Of a stretch of DNA of 64,000 nt, positions 15,966 to 25,070 are shown in pieces. Position 1 is the first letter of the stretch. Each line of letters opens with the position of its first letter. The DNA is from CBDBGD01 sp965205235 (GTDB taxonomy: Bacteria; Chloroflexota; Dehalococcoidia; Lucifugimonadales; UBA1127), in contig CBDBGD010000006.1 of NCBI GenBank assembly GCA_965205235.1, forward strand, positions 1-64,000, written 5' to 3'. The position numbers and the translations under genes were made by a program. The notes under the pieces were generated by a model. It was given only the letters and a program-made list of their open reading frames with translations, was not told the origin of the DNA and ran no database searches.

Positions 15966-17261
15966 ATGGAAGCGGAACACCTCACAGAGCACGTCACCCG
16001 CATTGTCCTGCAATTGGCGCTGATCCTCCTGGCTGCGAAAGCCGCGGGCGAGGTCTGCGAGCGCTACCTGAAGATTCCTCCCGTTCTGGGGGAGCTGGCA
16101 ACCGGCGTCATCATCGGTCCCTTCGCGCTGGGCGGGATGGACTTGGGCCCGCTTGGGACCCTCTTCGAGCTTAGCGAGGAGGCAAGCACAAACCCCCTTT
16201 CGACGGTGCCCCGGGAGCTGTGGGTCATTGGCCAGGTCGCCGCAGTGGTGTTGCTATTCGTCGCAGGTCTGGAGACGGACCTGAAACAGTTCCTCCGCTA
16301 CGCGGGGCCCGCCTCAGCCGTGGCCGCCGGCGGGGTAATCCTGCCGTTCACACTGGGCGTTGTCGCGACGGTGCTGGTGGGCGGAGCGGACGGCTTTGGG
16401 GACCCCTTGGCCCTCTTCATGGGGGCCATCCTTACGGCAACGTCCGTGGGCATCACGGCCCGGGTGCTGGCAGACCTGGGCCGCCTGAACACCCCCGAAG
16501 GCGTGACGATCATCGGGGGCGCCGTCATAGACGACGTGTTGGGCATCCTCATCCTCACGGTCGTGGTGGGGATAGCGGACACCGGCGGCGCCTCTCTGGG
16601 ACAGGTTGCCCAAGTGGCGGGCAAGGCCATTGGCTTCTGGGTGGCGCTCACGGGCATCACCCTCATTGCCGCAAAGTGGATCTACCGGGTCTTGGGAGCC
16701 TTCCGGGTGGCCGGCGCCCCGCTGGCCCTCGCCCTGGCTCTCGCCCTGCTGGGGGCAGGGCTGGCGGAGACCGCGGGGTTGGCCATGATCATAGGGGCAT
16801 ACTCGGTGGGCCTTGCCCTCTCCTTGACTCCCCTGCGACGGCTGATAGAGGAGCCGCTGATGGGCCTGTACCACGGCCTGGTCCCGGTCTTCTTCGTCGT
16901 CATGGGGATGCTGGTGGACATCAGGGCCATGGACGATGCCCTGGTGTTCGGGCTGGTGCTCACCGCCCTGGCGATTGTGGGGAAGGTATTGGGGTCGGGA
17001 ATTCCCGCGGCGGCGACCGGCTTCACTCCGCTGGGCGCCTGGCGCATAGGACTAGGGATGCTGCCCCGGGGCGAAGTGGCCCTCATCATCGCCGGAATCG
17101 GCCTGTCACGCCAGGTCATCGACACAGACGGGTTCGGCGTGGCGATCCTGATGACCGTGGTCACGACCCTTCTGGCGCCCATCCTCCTGGTGCCTGCATT
17201 CCGCAAGGGCACGCCAGGCACTCGCCGTCCGCAGACCAACGCGCTTGAGGCGTCGGAGTAG
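15966..17261 (+). CDS. Kef-type cation/proton antiporter (CPA2 family)
   Basis: This 431-residue integral membrane protein has about 12 hydrophobic segments and the CPA2 Na_H_Exchanger signature: LKIPPVLGELATGVIIGPF in the first helices, LFVAGLETDLKQFLRYAG, and the ion-site region ATSVGITARVLADLG with GAVIDDVLGILIL. The paired Asp in VIDDV are the expected transport residues. There is no C-terminal TrkA-N domain, so it is a short, ungated form. It exchanges K+ or Na+ for H+. The ATG at 15966 has AGGAG 6 nt upstream. The stop is 4 bp before rsfS, so both are probably one transcript. Confidence 0.9.
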   Translation: MEAEHLTEHVTRIVLQLALILLAAKAAGEVCERYLKIPPVLGELATGVIIGPFALGGMDLGPLGTLFELSEEASTNPLSTVPRELWVIGQVAAVVLLFVAGLETDLKQFLRYAGPASAVAAGGVILPFTLGVVATVLVGGADGFGDPLALFMGAILTATSVGITARVLADLGRLNTPEGVTIIGGAVIDDVLGILILTVVVGIADTGGASLGQVAQVAGKAIGFWVALTGITLIAAKWIYRVLGAFRVAGAPLALALALALLGAGLAETAGLAMIIGAYSVGLALSLTPLRRLIEEPLMGLYHGLVPVFFVVMGMLVDIRAMDDALVFGLVLTALAIVGKVLGSGIPAAATGFTPLGAWRIGLGMLPRGEVALIIAGIGLSRQVIDTDGFGVAILMTVVTTLLAPILLVPAFRKGTPGTRRPQTNALEASE

Positions 17262-17265
17262 AGTC

Positions 17266-17613
17266 ATGCTAGAACCCGTCCAGCTAGCCCGCCGGACCGT
17301 GGAGGTCGCCACCGAGAAGCAAGCGACGGACATCCTCTTGTTGGACGTCACAGGGGTGGCCTCTTTCGCCGACTACTTCGTCATACTCAGCGCAGGGAGC
17401 AGCCGCCAGATGAACGCACTTCGAGAAGACGTGGTCGCAGCGCTGAAAGCGATGGGAGCGAGTCTGCACCACCAGGAAGGCGTGGCCGACTCCGGCTGGG
17501 TGCTGCTGGACTACGGAGACGTTATCGTGCACATCTTTGCGCCCGAGGAGCGCGAATACTACCAGCTAGAGCGTCTCTGGTCCCAGGGGGTACCCCTGGT
17601 CAGGATTCAGTGA
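17266..17613 (+). CDS. rsfS: Ribosome silencing factor RsfS
   Basis: RsfS binds ribosomal protein L14 and blocks subunit joining when nutrients are scarce. The 115-residue product matches the family throughout: ATEKQATDILLLDVTGVASF with ADYFVILSAGSSRQMNAL, then GWVLLDYGDVIVHIFAPEER and YYQLERLW. The ATG at 17266 gives MLEPVQLARRTVEVA, the usual N-terminus; an in-frame upstream ATG at 17245 lies in the antiporter gene. Its 3' end overlaps the convergent ndk stop by 14 bp. Confidence 0.95.
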   Translation: MLEPVQLARRTVEVATEKQATDILLLDVTGVASFADYFVILSAGSSRQMNALREDVVAALKAMGASLHHQEGVADSGWVLLDYGDVIVHIFAPEEREYYQLERLWSQGVPLVRIQ

Positions 17614-18061
17614 CCCAGGGGTCCAGGGCCCAAGCCCACGACACGAGCTCCTGCGGTTGGAAGAAGAGGGCCACCTCCGTTGCCGCGCTCTCGGGAGAGT
17701 CAGAGCCGTGGATCAAGTTCCTCCCAATGTTCAGCGCCAAGTCTCCCCGTACGCTCCCCGGAGCAGCCTTGACGGGATCCGTGGCCCCCATGAGCTGCCG
17801 GACCGCCTCAACGGCGTTCTCGCCCTCCACCACGGCGGCCACAACGGGGCCGGAGGTAATGTGCTGGAGCAGGCCTGCGAAGAAGGGCTTGTCCAGGTGA
17901 GCAGCGTAGTGGCGCTTCGCCAGGGCTTCGTCCACTTGGAGGAGCTTTAGTCCTACGAGCTTGAGCCCTCGGGCCTCCAGCCGTCCCAGGATGACCCCTA
18001 CCAGGCCTCGCTGCACGCCATCTGGTTTCACGAGCACCAGGGTGCGCTCCGTCTCTGTCAC
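17600..18061 (-). CDS. ndk: Nucleoside diphosphate kinase
   Basis: Ndk moves the gamma-phosphate from ATP to other nucleoside diphosphates through a phosphohistidine. At 153 residues it has the standard length. ERTLVLVKPDGVQRGLVG opens the fold; the catalytic region reads IGRNLIHGSDSPESAATEVALFF, with the active His in NLIHGSDS. It is the last gene of the thiL-tsaE-tsaB-ndk run, 13 bp after tsaB. Confidence 0.96.
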   Translation of the reverse strand: MTETERTLVLVKPDGVQRGLVGVILGRLEARGLKLVGLKLLQVDEALAKRHYAAHLDKPFFAGLLQHITSGPVVAAVVEGENAVEAVRQLMGATDPVKAAPGSVRGDLALNIGRNLIHGSDSPESAATEVALFFQPQELVSWAWALDPWVTES

Positions 18062-18074
18062 AGTTACAGTCCTC

Positions 18075-18773
18075 CTAGAGCCCAGTTGTCGCCCGCTTTG
18101 CCGAGCGCAAGGTGATGCTGGGACGTCGCAAGTACATGGGCTGGAGCTGGTCTCGGTCTGCTCCAGCGCCTTCGGTCAGGCGTAGGAATCCCAGACGGGC
18201 CAACGCCAGACATCGACGAGTGGGAGGCGGCACGGCCAGTACCAAGGCCGACCGGTCTGCGCGCTCCCGGAGAAGACCCCTGTGCGTCCACGCGCCCTCG
18301 CCACAGTACACGGCCTCCGGCGCAGCCCCGGCCACCACATCCTCCGGTGATGTGATCTCCGGGCCACGAACCTGCCGCCAGCTTCCCTGGTCCTGACGGT
18401 ACACCGCCCAGGCCACCTCTCCACGTCCAACGTCCAGCAAAGGATAGAGGGAACGGCCGGTCTGTGCATAGAGATACGCTTCCAACTCCAGCGTTCCCAC
18501 TCCCACCAACGGAATATCCAAGCCCTCCGCCAAACCCTTGGCGGCACTCATGCCGACGCGCAGCGCGCTGAACCCGCCAGGCCCCACGGCGAGAAAGACC
18601 GCCTCAAGGTCGCTCAGGGATGCTCCGGCCTTGCTCAGCAGCATCTGGATGGTCGGCGCCAGCTCGACCGTGTGGTTGCGCTTGGAGAACCAGCTAGTCT
18701 CCCATTGCGGCTCCCCGTGATGGGAGATGACGACGCTTGCGTAGCGGGTCGAGGTGTCTATGCAGAGCTCCAC
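18075..18773 (-). CDS. tsaB: tRNA threonylcarbamoyladenosine biosynthesis protein TsaB
   Basis: TsaB is the non-catalytic partner of TsaD in making t6A37 on ANN-reading tRNAs. The N-terminus MELCIDTSTRYASVVIS and the block FLAVGPGGFSALRVGMSAAK with GLAEGLDIPLVGVGTLE are the characteristic ASKHA-fold stretches of TsaB. Length 232 is normal. TsaE is encoded directly upstream, so two of the t6A genes are co-transcribed; tsaD is not in the window. Confidence 0.93.
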   Translation of the reverse strand: MELCIDTSTRYASVVISHHGEPQWETSWFSKRNHTVELAPTIQMLLSKAGASLSDLEAVFLAVGPGGFSALRVGMSAAKGLAEGLDIPLVGVGTLELEAYLYAQTGRSLYPLLDVGRGEVAWAVYRQDQGSWRQVRGPEITSPEDVVAGAAPEAVYCGEGAWTHRGLLRERADRSALVLAVPPPTRRCLALARLGFLRLTEGAGADRDQLQPMYLRRPSITLRSAKRATTGL

Positions 18774-18798
18774 GTCGCCTCCGTGCTCCAGCGGGCCT

Positions 18799-19260
18799 CT
18801 AGCACACCCGGCTTGCCAAAGCCTCGTAGCGAGACCCCCTGGCGCTAATCTTCAGCCGGCGCGTCCGGGGCCCGGTCAATTCAAGGTGGATGGAGAGATG
18901 TTCCTCAGGGAAGACGGCAGGCACGCGGTCCGCCCACTCCACGACGCAGACGCCTTCGCCCGCGACGCACTCCTCGATTCCGGCGTCCAGCGCCTCCTCC
19001 AACCCTCCGATTCGATAAAGGTCCACGTGGTACAGGGGGAGCCGGCCATGGTGTTCCGACACCAACACGAAGGTCGGGCTTCTCGCAGGTTCCTTCACAC
19101 CAAGGCCCCGGCTAATGCCCTGCACTAGTGTGGTCTTGCCACTGCCGAGGTCGCCGGTCAGCAGGATGACGTCTCCAGCTTGAGCCAGACGACCGAGGTC
19201 TGACCCGAGCTTGCGGGTCCTGGCCGGCGACGGGCTTTCCATCTCAATGACGGCGCTCAT
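18799..19260 (-). CDS. tsaE: tRNA threonylcarbamoyladenosine biosynthesis ATPase TsaE
   Basis: TsaE is the P-loop ATPase that drives TsaBD turnover. Walker A is LTGDLGSGKTTLVQGISRGL, followed by the family's SPTFVLVSEHHGRLPLYHVDLYR split into its usual two motifs, and VVEWADR. The ATG at 19260 (MSAVIEMES) overlaps the thiL stop in an ATGA, which implies coupled translation; upstream in-frame codons lie inside thiL. Confidence 0.94.
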   Translation of the reverse strand: MSAVIEMESPSPARTRKLGSDLGRLAQAGDVILLTGDLGSGKTTLVQGISRGLGVKEPARSPTFVLVSEHHGRLPLYHVDLYRIGGLEEALDAGIEECVAGEGVCVVEWADRVPAVFPEEHLSIHLELTGPRTRRLKISARGSRYEALASRVC

Positions 19261-20243
19261 GGGCGGAAATGCTCCCATCCGTAGGAGGTCGCGTCAAGGG
19301 GACGACCGTGCTCGTCAAGCACGACGATCCGGCCGGGCATATCTTCCACTATCCGGCCCACCACCGCTCCCCCGCTCGGGAGGGCGCTCAGGGCATCCTC
19401 GACCAGTTCAGGAGGGCCTGCGAAGAGCAGTTCGTAGTCCTCACCGCCTCCGAGGGCAAGGGCCAAGTTCCGCCTAGGGTAGACACGCTTCGCCACGGGG
19501 TGAATGGGAAGGGACGCTGCCTCTACGACTGCTCCTACGCCGCTAGCCCGGCACACTCTGCCCAGGTCGGTCACAAGACCGTCGCTGAGGTCCATGGCGC
19601 AGGGCACGCCTCGCTTCGCCAGAAGCTGGCCTTCTTGCAGGCGCGGCTGGGGACGCAGGTGGGCGATGCGGAGAGCCAAGGCATCGCCTTCTTCGAGGCA
19701 GAGCCCCTGCTGGAAGGCCTCCAGTCCTGCGGCCGACCCGCCCAGGGTCCCCGTTACCGCGACGGCGTGGCCCGGACGCGCCGACGACCGGGTGAGGAGG
19801 CGCTCGGCGGCACCCGTGAGCGAAACAGCGATGAAGACCACGGGAGAGCGCACGACGTCTCCCCCGACCACAACGCCACCGTGCTGGGCGCAGCAGTCGA
19901 GGATGCCGTGGTAGAGGGCGTCCACCGCTGACACCTCGAGGTCCGGGGGAAGGCCCAAGGTCACCGTTGCAAGCCCCGGCGACGCACCCATGGCGGCGAC
20001 GTCGCTGAGGTTGACGGCCAATGCCTTCCAGCCCACCTCCTCCCAAGAGACCATGTCGCGCCGGAAGTGGACTCCCTCCACCAGTGCGTCGGAGGTCAGG
20101 ACCTGCGTCGTGCCCGCCATCGTCTGCCAAGCGGCAGCGTCATCACCGATACCGAGGAGGAGGTCCGGCGGGCGACTCGCCCCGTCTATCAGGCCGGCTA
20201 TGCGCTCGACAAGCTCCAACTCGCCCAAGTCACTGACCCTCAT
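19257..20243 (-). CDS. thiL: Thiamine-monophosphate kinase
   Basis: ThiL phosphorylates thiamine monophosphate to thiamine diphosphate, the last step of the pathway whose earlier enzymes (ThiG, ThiE-ThiS) are encoded at 57.8-59.4 kb. Family motifs are MRVSDLGELELVERI, LGIGDDAAAW, TSDALVEGVHF, KALAVNLSDVAAMGA (metal-binding Asp) and MDLSDGLVTDL. I place the start at ATG 20243, matching the family N-terminus. A TATAAT box at 20250-20255 would then give an almost leaderless mRNA; ATG 20252 (MPGMRV) is the alternative. Confidence 0.93.
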   Translation of the reverse strand: MRVSDLGELELVERIAGLIDGASRPPDLLLGIGDDAAAWQTMAGTTQVLTSDALVEGVHFRRDMVSWEEVGWKALAVNLSDVAAMGASPGLATVTLGLPPDLEVSAVDALYHGILDCCAQHGGVVVGGDVVRSPVVFIAVSLTGAAERLLTRSSARPGHAVAVTGTLGGSAAGLEAFQQGLCLEEGDALALRIAHLRPQPRLQEGQLLAKRGVPCAMDLSDGLVTDLGRVCRASGVGAVVEAASLPIHPVAKRVYPRRNLALALGGGEDYELLFAGPPELVEDALSALPSGGAVVGRIVEDMPGRIVVLDEHGRPLDATSYGWEHFRP

Positions 20244-20249
20244 ACCTGG

Positions 20250-20304
20250 CATTATACCGCCCTTCCCCTGACTCACCGACGCGGCACACGTCCTGGTGTA
20301 TGAT
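20250..20304. promoter_or_regulatory. Divergent promoter region between thiL and the phosphoesterase gene
   Basis: On the minus strand a consensus TATAAT (20250-20255) lies 7 bp before the thiL ATG. On the plus strand TATGAT (20299-20304) lies 15 bp before the phosphoesterase ATG. Neither has a strong -35 box. Confidence 0.4.
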
Positions 20305-20319
20305 ACCCGCAGGTCTGCC

Positions 20320-21057
20320 ATGAGAGCCCTCATTGTCTCCGACATCCACAGCAACCTGGAAGCCTTCCGGTCCGTGGTCCGGAACGCGGAGGACCGGGGC
20401 GGCTTCGATACCATCTGGTGCGTGGGGGACATCGTAGGCTATGGCCCCGACCCCGGCGGCTGCATCGACCTGCTCCGGTCGTACCCTCACGCGGCCATCG
20501 CCGGCAACCACGACCTGGCGGCCATCGGGGTCATTGGCGTGGAGACCTTTAACCCGCACGCGGCCGAGGCGGCGCGATGGACGTCGAACGAGCTTGCCGA
20601 TGAGCACCGGGCCTATCTGCGGGAGCTCCCGTTGACGGTAGAGTGCGGTGCGTTCAGCCTGGTACATGGGAGCCCCCTGAACCCGGTCTGGGAATACTTC
20701 CTGCCACAGACCATGCGCCCAGCCGCCCTGCTGGCGAGCTTCCAACGTTTCACGACTCCGTACTGCCTGGTAGGGCACTCGCACATCCCCTTGATCTGCT
20801 GGGAGGAGGACCTGAGCTTTCGCCTGTTCCCTGAGGGTGAGATGCTGGGGCTGACGGCGGAACGGGCGGTGCTCAACCCCGGAAGCGTGGGGCAGCCTCG
20901 CGACGGGGACCCGCTGCCCAGCTACGCCCTCTACGACAGCGTTGCAGGGACGATAGGACGATTTCGCACGCCCTATGCCATCGAGGTCACACAGGAGAAG
21001 ATGCGCCGACGAGGGTTACCTGAGTACCTGGCGGCCCGCCTGAGCCACGGACGATAA
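20320..21057 (+). CDS. Calcineurin-like phosphoesterase (YfcE/MJ0936-like)
   Basis: A binuclear-metal phosphodiesterase of 245 residues. Metal-binding motifs are ordered as in the family: VSDIHSN (residues 5-11), CVGDIVGYGPDP, GNHDLAA, LVHGSP and GHSHIP. The C-terminal lid (GSVGQPRDGDP followed by SYALYD) is typical of the MJ0936-type group. The substrate is unknown; related proteins hydrolyse bis-nitrophenyl phosphate in vitro. The start at 20320 gives MRALIVSDIHSN. Confidence 0.9.
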   Translation: MRALIVSDIHSNLEAFRSVVRNAEDRGGFDTIWCVGDIVGYGPDPGGCIDLLRSYPHAAIAGNHDLAAIGVIGVETFNPHAAEAARWTSNELADEHRAYLRELPLTVECGAFSLVHGSPLNPVWEYFLPQTMRPAALLASFQRFTTPYCLVGHSHIPLICWEEDLSFRLFPEGEMLGLTAERAVLNPGSVGQPRDGDPLPSYALYDSVAGTIGRFRTPYAIEVTQEKMRRRGLPEYLAARLSHGR

Positions 21058-21139
21058 CGGTGTCAGCGTTTCGCGCACCCGTTCCCTGTGCTACCATACT
21101 AACAATGAAACGCGCAGGCCCCAGACCCCACAGTCCGGA

Positions 21140-21877
21140 ATGAGCAAGCTCGTCCAGCGCCTCGAGCGGTTGGGGCGTGATGCGCCCGCACCCATGGGAT
21201 TCGGCTTCAGCGCCCGTCGCCAGCCAGCGCCGCAGATGCTGCTCCTAGCCTCCTACGCCACTCCCGCCGGGCTGTCGCAGGAGGCCCTGGCACACCTGGA
21301 CGGCGTGCTCCTGACCTCATCGGACCACGCGGACAGCCTTACGACCGGCGACACCCCCTGGGGCGTCATGCTCCCGGAGGTCGCCGCCGACGCCATTGGC
21401 CCGCTACGAGAGAAGGGGTGCGATTTCATCGCCCTGACAGCCGGTGGAGTGCACCTGGACTCGCTGAAGGACGAGGAGCTGGGACGGGTGATGGTGACGC
21501 CCCGAGACCTGTCGACGGAGCGGTGCCACAGCATGGCCGACCTGCCCGTGGACGCGGTGCTGCTATCGGAAGCCCTCTCGCCCCCGTTGACGCTGCAGGC
21601 GCTGATGGACCTGTCCGCCCTGCGAGGCGAGATCGGGAAGCCTGCGCTGGTGCTGCTGAGCGGCGTGCCATCGGCGTGGGAGGTGGAGTGCCTGCGCGAC
21701 ATCGGCGTGGACGGCGTTGTCGTGGACGCGGCGCGCGTGGGTGCAGACGACCTGGAAGTTCTGAAACAGCACATCCTCGCCCTCCCGCGACGCAGACCGC
21801 GGGGCGAGCGCCCGGCGCCGTCGGTATCGCACCCGGCGGTGGCAGCGGGCGCGGACCTGGACGAGGACGAGCCGTGA
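21140..21877 (+). CDS. Conserved hypothetical protein, probable TIM-barrel-like fold
   Basis: I do not recognise the family. The 245 residues alternate hydrophobic strands and helices (MLLLASYATP, DGVLLTSSD, WGVMLPEVAADAIGPLREKG, DFIALTAGG, VDAVLLSEAL, PALVLLSGVPSAWEVECLRD, IGVDGVVVDAARV), which looks like a beta/alpha barrel acting on or sensing a small molecule. The last 40 residues are Arg/Pro/Ala-rich and probably disordered. It sits between the phosphoesterase and an M50 protease, and its stop is 67 bp before the latter. Confidence 0.7.
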   Translation: MSKLVQRLERLGRDAPAPMGFGFSARRQPAPQMLLLASYATPAGLSQEALAHLDGVLLTSSDHADSLTTGDTPWGVMLPEVAADAIGPLREKGCDFIALTAGGVHLDSLKDEELGRVMVTPRDLSTERCHSMADLPVDAVLLSEALSPPLTLQALMDLSALRGEIGKPALVLLSGVPSAWEVECLRDIGVDGVVVDAARVGADDLEVLKQHILALPRRRPRGERPAPSVSHPAVAAGADLDEDEP

Positions 21878-21944
21878 CACTCCTCACGCCGACGGGGGCG
21901 CAGCGGCAAGCGCCCGCAATCTCCTCGGCAGACGCAGGCGCACC

Positions 21945-22640
21945 GTGATTCTGCGTAATCTGGGTAACCTCGACTCCCTCGAGTTTGTCCTCTCGATTCT
22001 GCTCATCCTGGGTGGTCTGGTCGTCTGCCTGACCGTGCACGAGTTCAGCCATGCGCTTGTGGCCACGCGGATGGGGGACCGCCTAGCGAAGAGCATGGGC
22101 CGCCTGACGCTCAATCCCTTGGCCCACCTGGACCCTCTGGGCGGTCTCATGGTGTTGATGGTGGGATTCGGGTGGGCGAAGCCCGTTCCGGTGGACCCGC
22201 TGGCCCTGCGCGGCGACCCACGGAGGGGCATGGCCATAGTCGCCTTTGCCGGCCCCCTGTCGAACACTCTCATGGCAGCGCTGCTGTGCATCCCCTTCAA
22301 GGCCGGGGTGGTGGCCTGGCCCAATACCTACGCTTCGTTTCTCCAGAGCCCGACGGAGCAGCTCATAGCGACGGTCCTGTTCATTCTGATCATGATCAAC
22401 CTGCTGCTGGCCGTCTTCAACCTCATCCCCGTAGCGCCGCTGGACGGGTCCAAGGCCATCCTGGGGCTGCTGCCCCGGCACCTGGCAGAGGCGTTCCGCC
22501 GCCTGGAACCCTGGGGGCCCGGCGTTCTGCTCACCGTCATCCTGCTGGACTGGTTCGCGAACACCCGCATCCTGATTCGGATCATTCGCCCGGCGGTAAA
22601 CACCCTCAGCGACCTGCTGGTGGGCCATAACGTCTTCTGA
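21945..22640 (+). CDS. Site-2-protease-type M50 membrane metalloprotease
   Basis: A 231-residue zinc metalloprotease that cuts within membranes. The zinc motif is CLTVHEFSHALVATRMGD (HExxH with Glu36-type catalytic residue), and the second motif is NLIPVAPLDGSK with the metal-binding Asp. Four to six membrane segments surround them. There is no PDZ or CBS domain, so it belongs to the small rhomboid-like S2P subgroup. The start is GTG at 21945; a short upstream open stretch ends on a TGA overlapping this GTG. Substrate unknown. Confidence 0.88.
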   Translation: MILRNLGNLDSLEFVLSILLILGGLVVCLTVHEFSHALVATRMGDRLAKSMGRLTLNPLAHLDPLGGLMVLMVGFGWAKPVPVDPLALRGDPRRGMAIVAFAGPLSNTLMAALLCIPFKAGVVAWPNTYASFLQSPTEQLIATVLFILIMINLLLAVFNLIPVAPLDGSKAILGLLPRHLAEAFRRLEPWGPGVLLTVILLDWFANTRILIRIIRPAVNTLSDLLVGHNVF

Positions 22641-22684
22641 GGCGCGAGTCTTCCCGCCCGGATGCCGCTGGCACACTCCTGGGG

Positions 22685-22690
22685 TATAAT
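22685..22690 (+). promoter_or_regulatory. Consensus -10 box upstream of tyrA
   Basis: TATAAT lies 55 bp before the tyrA GTG start in the only sizeable gap of this gene run. No clear -35 box is seen at 16-18 bp. Confidence 0.4.
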
Positions 22691-22744
22691 GGCGCACACT
22701 GAACGGCCACCGCGCGACTAGGCCAACGCGGGAGGAGGTGCATC

Positions 22745-23746
22745 GTGGAGCGGGTCACCATTGTGGGGCTTGGACTCATCGGCACGTCGCTGGGGCTTGC
22801 CCTGAGGCAGACGAAGACGCTCCGGGCGGAGATCGTGGGCCACGATGCGGAGCCCGCTCACGCGGCCCGGGCCCAGCGCCGCGGGGCAGTGGCCAAGACC
22901 TCCTACAACCTGTTGGACTCTGTCGACGGCGCTCGCCTGGTCATCTTGGCCGTTCCGGTCATGGCCATACGCGAGACCCTGGAGCTCATCGCTCCCCACC
23001 TGGTCCCCGGGTGCGTGGTGACGGACACGGGGAGCACCAAAGGAGAGGTCCTGGGCTGGGCCGAAGAGATCCTGGGGGAGCGCGACGTGAGCTTCGTCGG
23101 CGGCCACCCAATGGCGGGCAAGGAGGAGTCGGGCCCGGACGCCGCCGACGCCGAGCTCTTCAAGGGCGCCGCCTACGCCATCTGCCCAGCCCCCTCGGCC
23201 AGCGAAGAGGCCACCCGCGCCATCGTGACCATGGTCGAGGCCGTGGGCGCGGTGCCGTACTTCGTGGACGCAGTCGAGCACGACAGCTACGTGGCGGCCG
23301 TGAGTCACCTGCCGTTCCTGCTCTCCACGGCGCTGGTCGCCTCGACCACAAGGAGCCCTGCGTGGCGGGAGATGTCCCGCCTGGCGGCCACGGGCTACCG
23401 GGACATCTCGCGCCTCGCCGCGGGAGACCCCATCATGCACCGCGACATCTGCGTGACCAACAGCGTGGGAGTGGTCCACTGGATCGATGAGTTCATCAAG
23501 CAGCTTTCGGCGATGCGCGAGTGGATCCAGGAAGACCACGACGCGCTGGAGCTGAGCCTCATCAACGCTTGGGAAGCCCGGGCGCGATGGCTGGCAGGGA
23601 AGGACTCCGGGGAGCGCCCCGGGGCGGACCTGCCCAAGGCGTCAGAGAGCATGATGCAGTTCATGATGGGAGACCGGCTTGCGCAGCGCTGGAAGCAACT
23701 GAGCGAGCGCAGCAATAGCGACCCCACCAAGTACCGGAAGAGGTAG
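22745..23746 (+). CDS. tyrA: Prephenate dehydrogenase
   Basis: TyrA oxidatively decarboxylates prephenate to 4-hydroxyphenylpyruvate for tyrosine. The Rossmann motif is VTIVGLGLIGTSLGLAL at residues 4-20. DTGSTKGEVLGW and VGGHPMAGKEESGPDAADA carry the conserved substrate-binding residues, and the helical dimerisation half includes AVSHLPFLLSTALV. The length of 333 is slightly above typical, with an extra Arg/Lys-rich tail. A GGAGGAGG ribosome site precedes the GTG. The aroA gene follows after 6 bp, so these are an aromatic amino-acid operon. Confidence 0.93.
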   Translation: MERVTIVGLGLIGTSLGLALRQTKTLRAEIVGHDAEPAHAARAQRRGAVAKTSYNLLDSVDGARLVILAVPVMAIRETLELIAPHLVPGCVVTDTGSTKGEVLGWAEEILGERDVSFVGGHPMAGKEESGPDAADAELFKGAAYAICPAPSASEEATRAIVTMVEAVGAVPYFVDAVEHDSYVAAVSHLPFLLSTALVASTTRSPAWREMSRLAATGYRDISRLAAGDPIMHRDICVTNSVGVVHWIDEFIKQLSAMREWIQEDHDALELSLINAWEARARWLAGKDSGERPGADLPKASESMMQFMMGDRLAQRWKQLSERSNSDPTKYRKR

Positions 23747-23752
23747 GGCCGG

Positions 23753-25070
23753 GTGCTCCAACGCATGGTTGCCCCCGCCCGCCTGGAGGGTGAAGTCACC
23801 CTCCCGGGCGACAAGTCGATCTCGCATCGTGCGGCGCTTCTCAACAGCATCGCCAGGGGGACCGCACAGGTCACGAACTTCTGCGTGGGCGACGACCGCG
23901 CCTCCATGCTCCGCTGCCTGCGCGGCCTCCACGTCGACATCGAGCACGAGCCGGCGGCAAGCGGGGACGAGACCCAGGACCGCTTCATCATCCACGGCAA
24001 GGGACCGGACGGCCTCTCGGAGCCGGACGGGGTGCTGGACTCCGGCAACAGCGGCACGACCATGCGTCTCGTGTCGGGACTGCTGGCGAGCCGACCCTTC
24101 TTCAGCGTCATCACCGGCGACAAGTCCCTGCGCTCCCGCCCGATGGACCGCATCGTACGCCCTCTGCGGGAGATGGGCGCGCAGGTGATGGGCCGCGGCG
24201 GCGGATCCAAGGCGCCTCTGGCCTTCCACGGCGGCGGCCTCCACGGCATCGAGTACGAGATGCCCGTGGCCAGCGCTCAGCTCAAGTCCTGCCTGCTTAT
24301 CGCAGGGCTGGGGGCCCAGGGCGAGACCGTCGTCCGGGAGCCCGCAGCCACCAGGGATCATACCGAGCGGATGATGCGGGCCATGGGCGCGGACGTGGAG
24401 CGTGACGGGCTGCGCATCGCCGTACGGCCGTCCGAGCTCACAGCCGTGGACGTGCGCGTGCCCGGAGACATCAGCTCCGCTGCCTTCTGGCTGGTGGCCG
24501 GGGCCGTGCACCCCGAGGCCCAGGTGGTGGTCCGAGGCGTCAGCGTGAACCCCACCCGCACCGGCGTGCTGGAGATCCTCCGGTCGATGGGGGCCCGCCT
24601 GACGCTGGAGGACGTTCGTTTCGAGAGCGGCGAGGAGGTGGCCGACATCCTGGTGGAGTCAAGCGAACTCCACGCGACGGAGATCGCAGGAAGCCTGGTG
24701 CCCCGGGCGATTGACGAGCTGCCCGTGCTGGCCGTCGCGGCCTGCTACGCACAAGGGACAACCGTCATCCGGGACGCGGCCGAGCTGCGGACCAAGGAGA
24801 CGGACAGAATTCGGGCCATGGCCCACGAGCTCCAGCGCATGGGGGGACAGGTGGATGAGATTCCCGATGGGCTGATCATCCGCGGCCCCACGCCCCCTCC
24901 GCGGCGCCGACTGCCGCAGCCACGGCGACCATCGCATCGCCATGGCTGTATCGGTAGCCGGCCTGTTGGCCCGCGGCGAGACGACCGTCGAAGGCGCTGA
25001 AGCCGCCGCCGTCTCGTACCCAGGCTTCTGGCAGCAGATGGCATCCCTGACAGGGGAAACCGCACGATGA
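23753..25070 (+). CDS. aroA: 3-phosphoshikimate 1-carboxyvinyltransferase (EPSP synthase), frameshifted near the 3' end
   Basis: AroA joins shikimate-3-phosphate and PEP in the shikimate pathway. The body is intact: LPGDKSISHRAALLNSIARG, LDSGNSGTTMRLVSGLL, GDKSLRSRPMDR, and the later DELPVLAVAACYAQG and RTKETDRIRAMA. As sequenced the frame ends at 25000 with an unrelated Arg/Pro-rich tail. Dropping one C from the run at 24893-24897 restores the family's C-terminus, including SHGDHRIAMAVSVAGLLARG and SYPGFWQQMASL, and a stop at 25068-25070 overlapping the gmk ATG. For an essential-type gene with a perfect remainder, a homopolymer error is the simplest reading; a recent mutation is possible. 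Confidence 0.9.
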
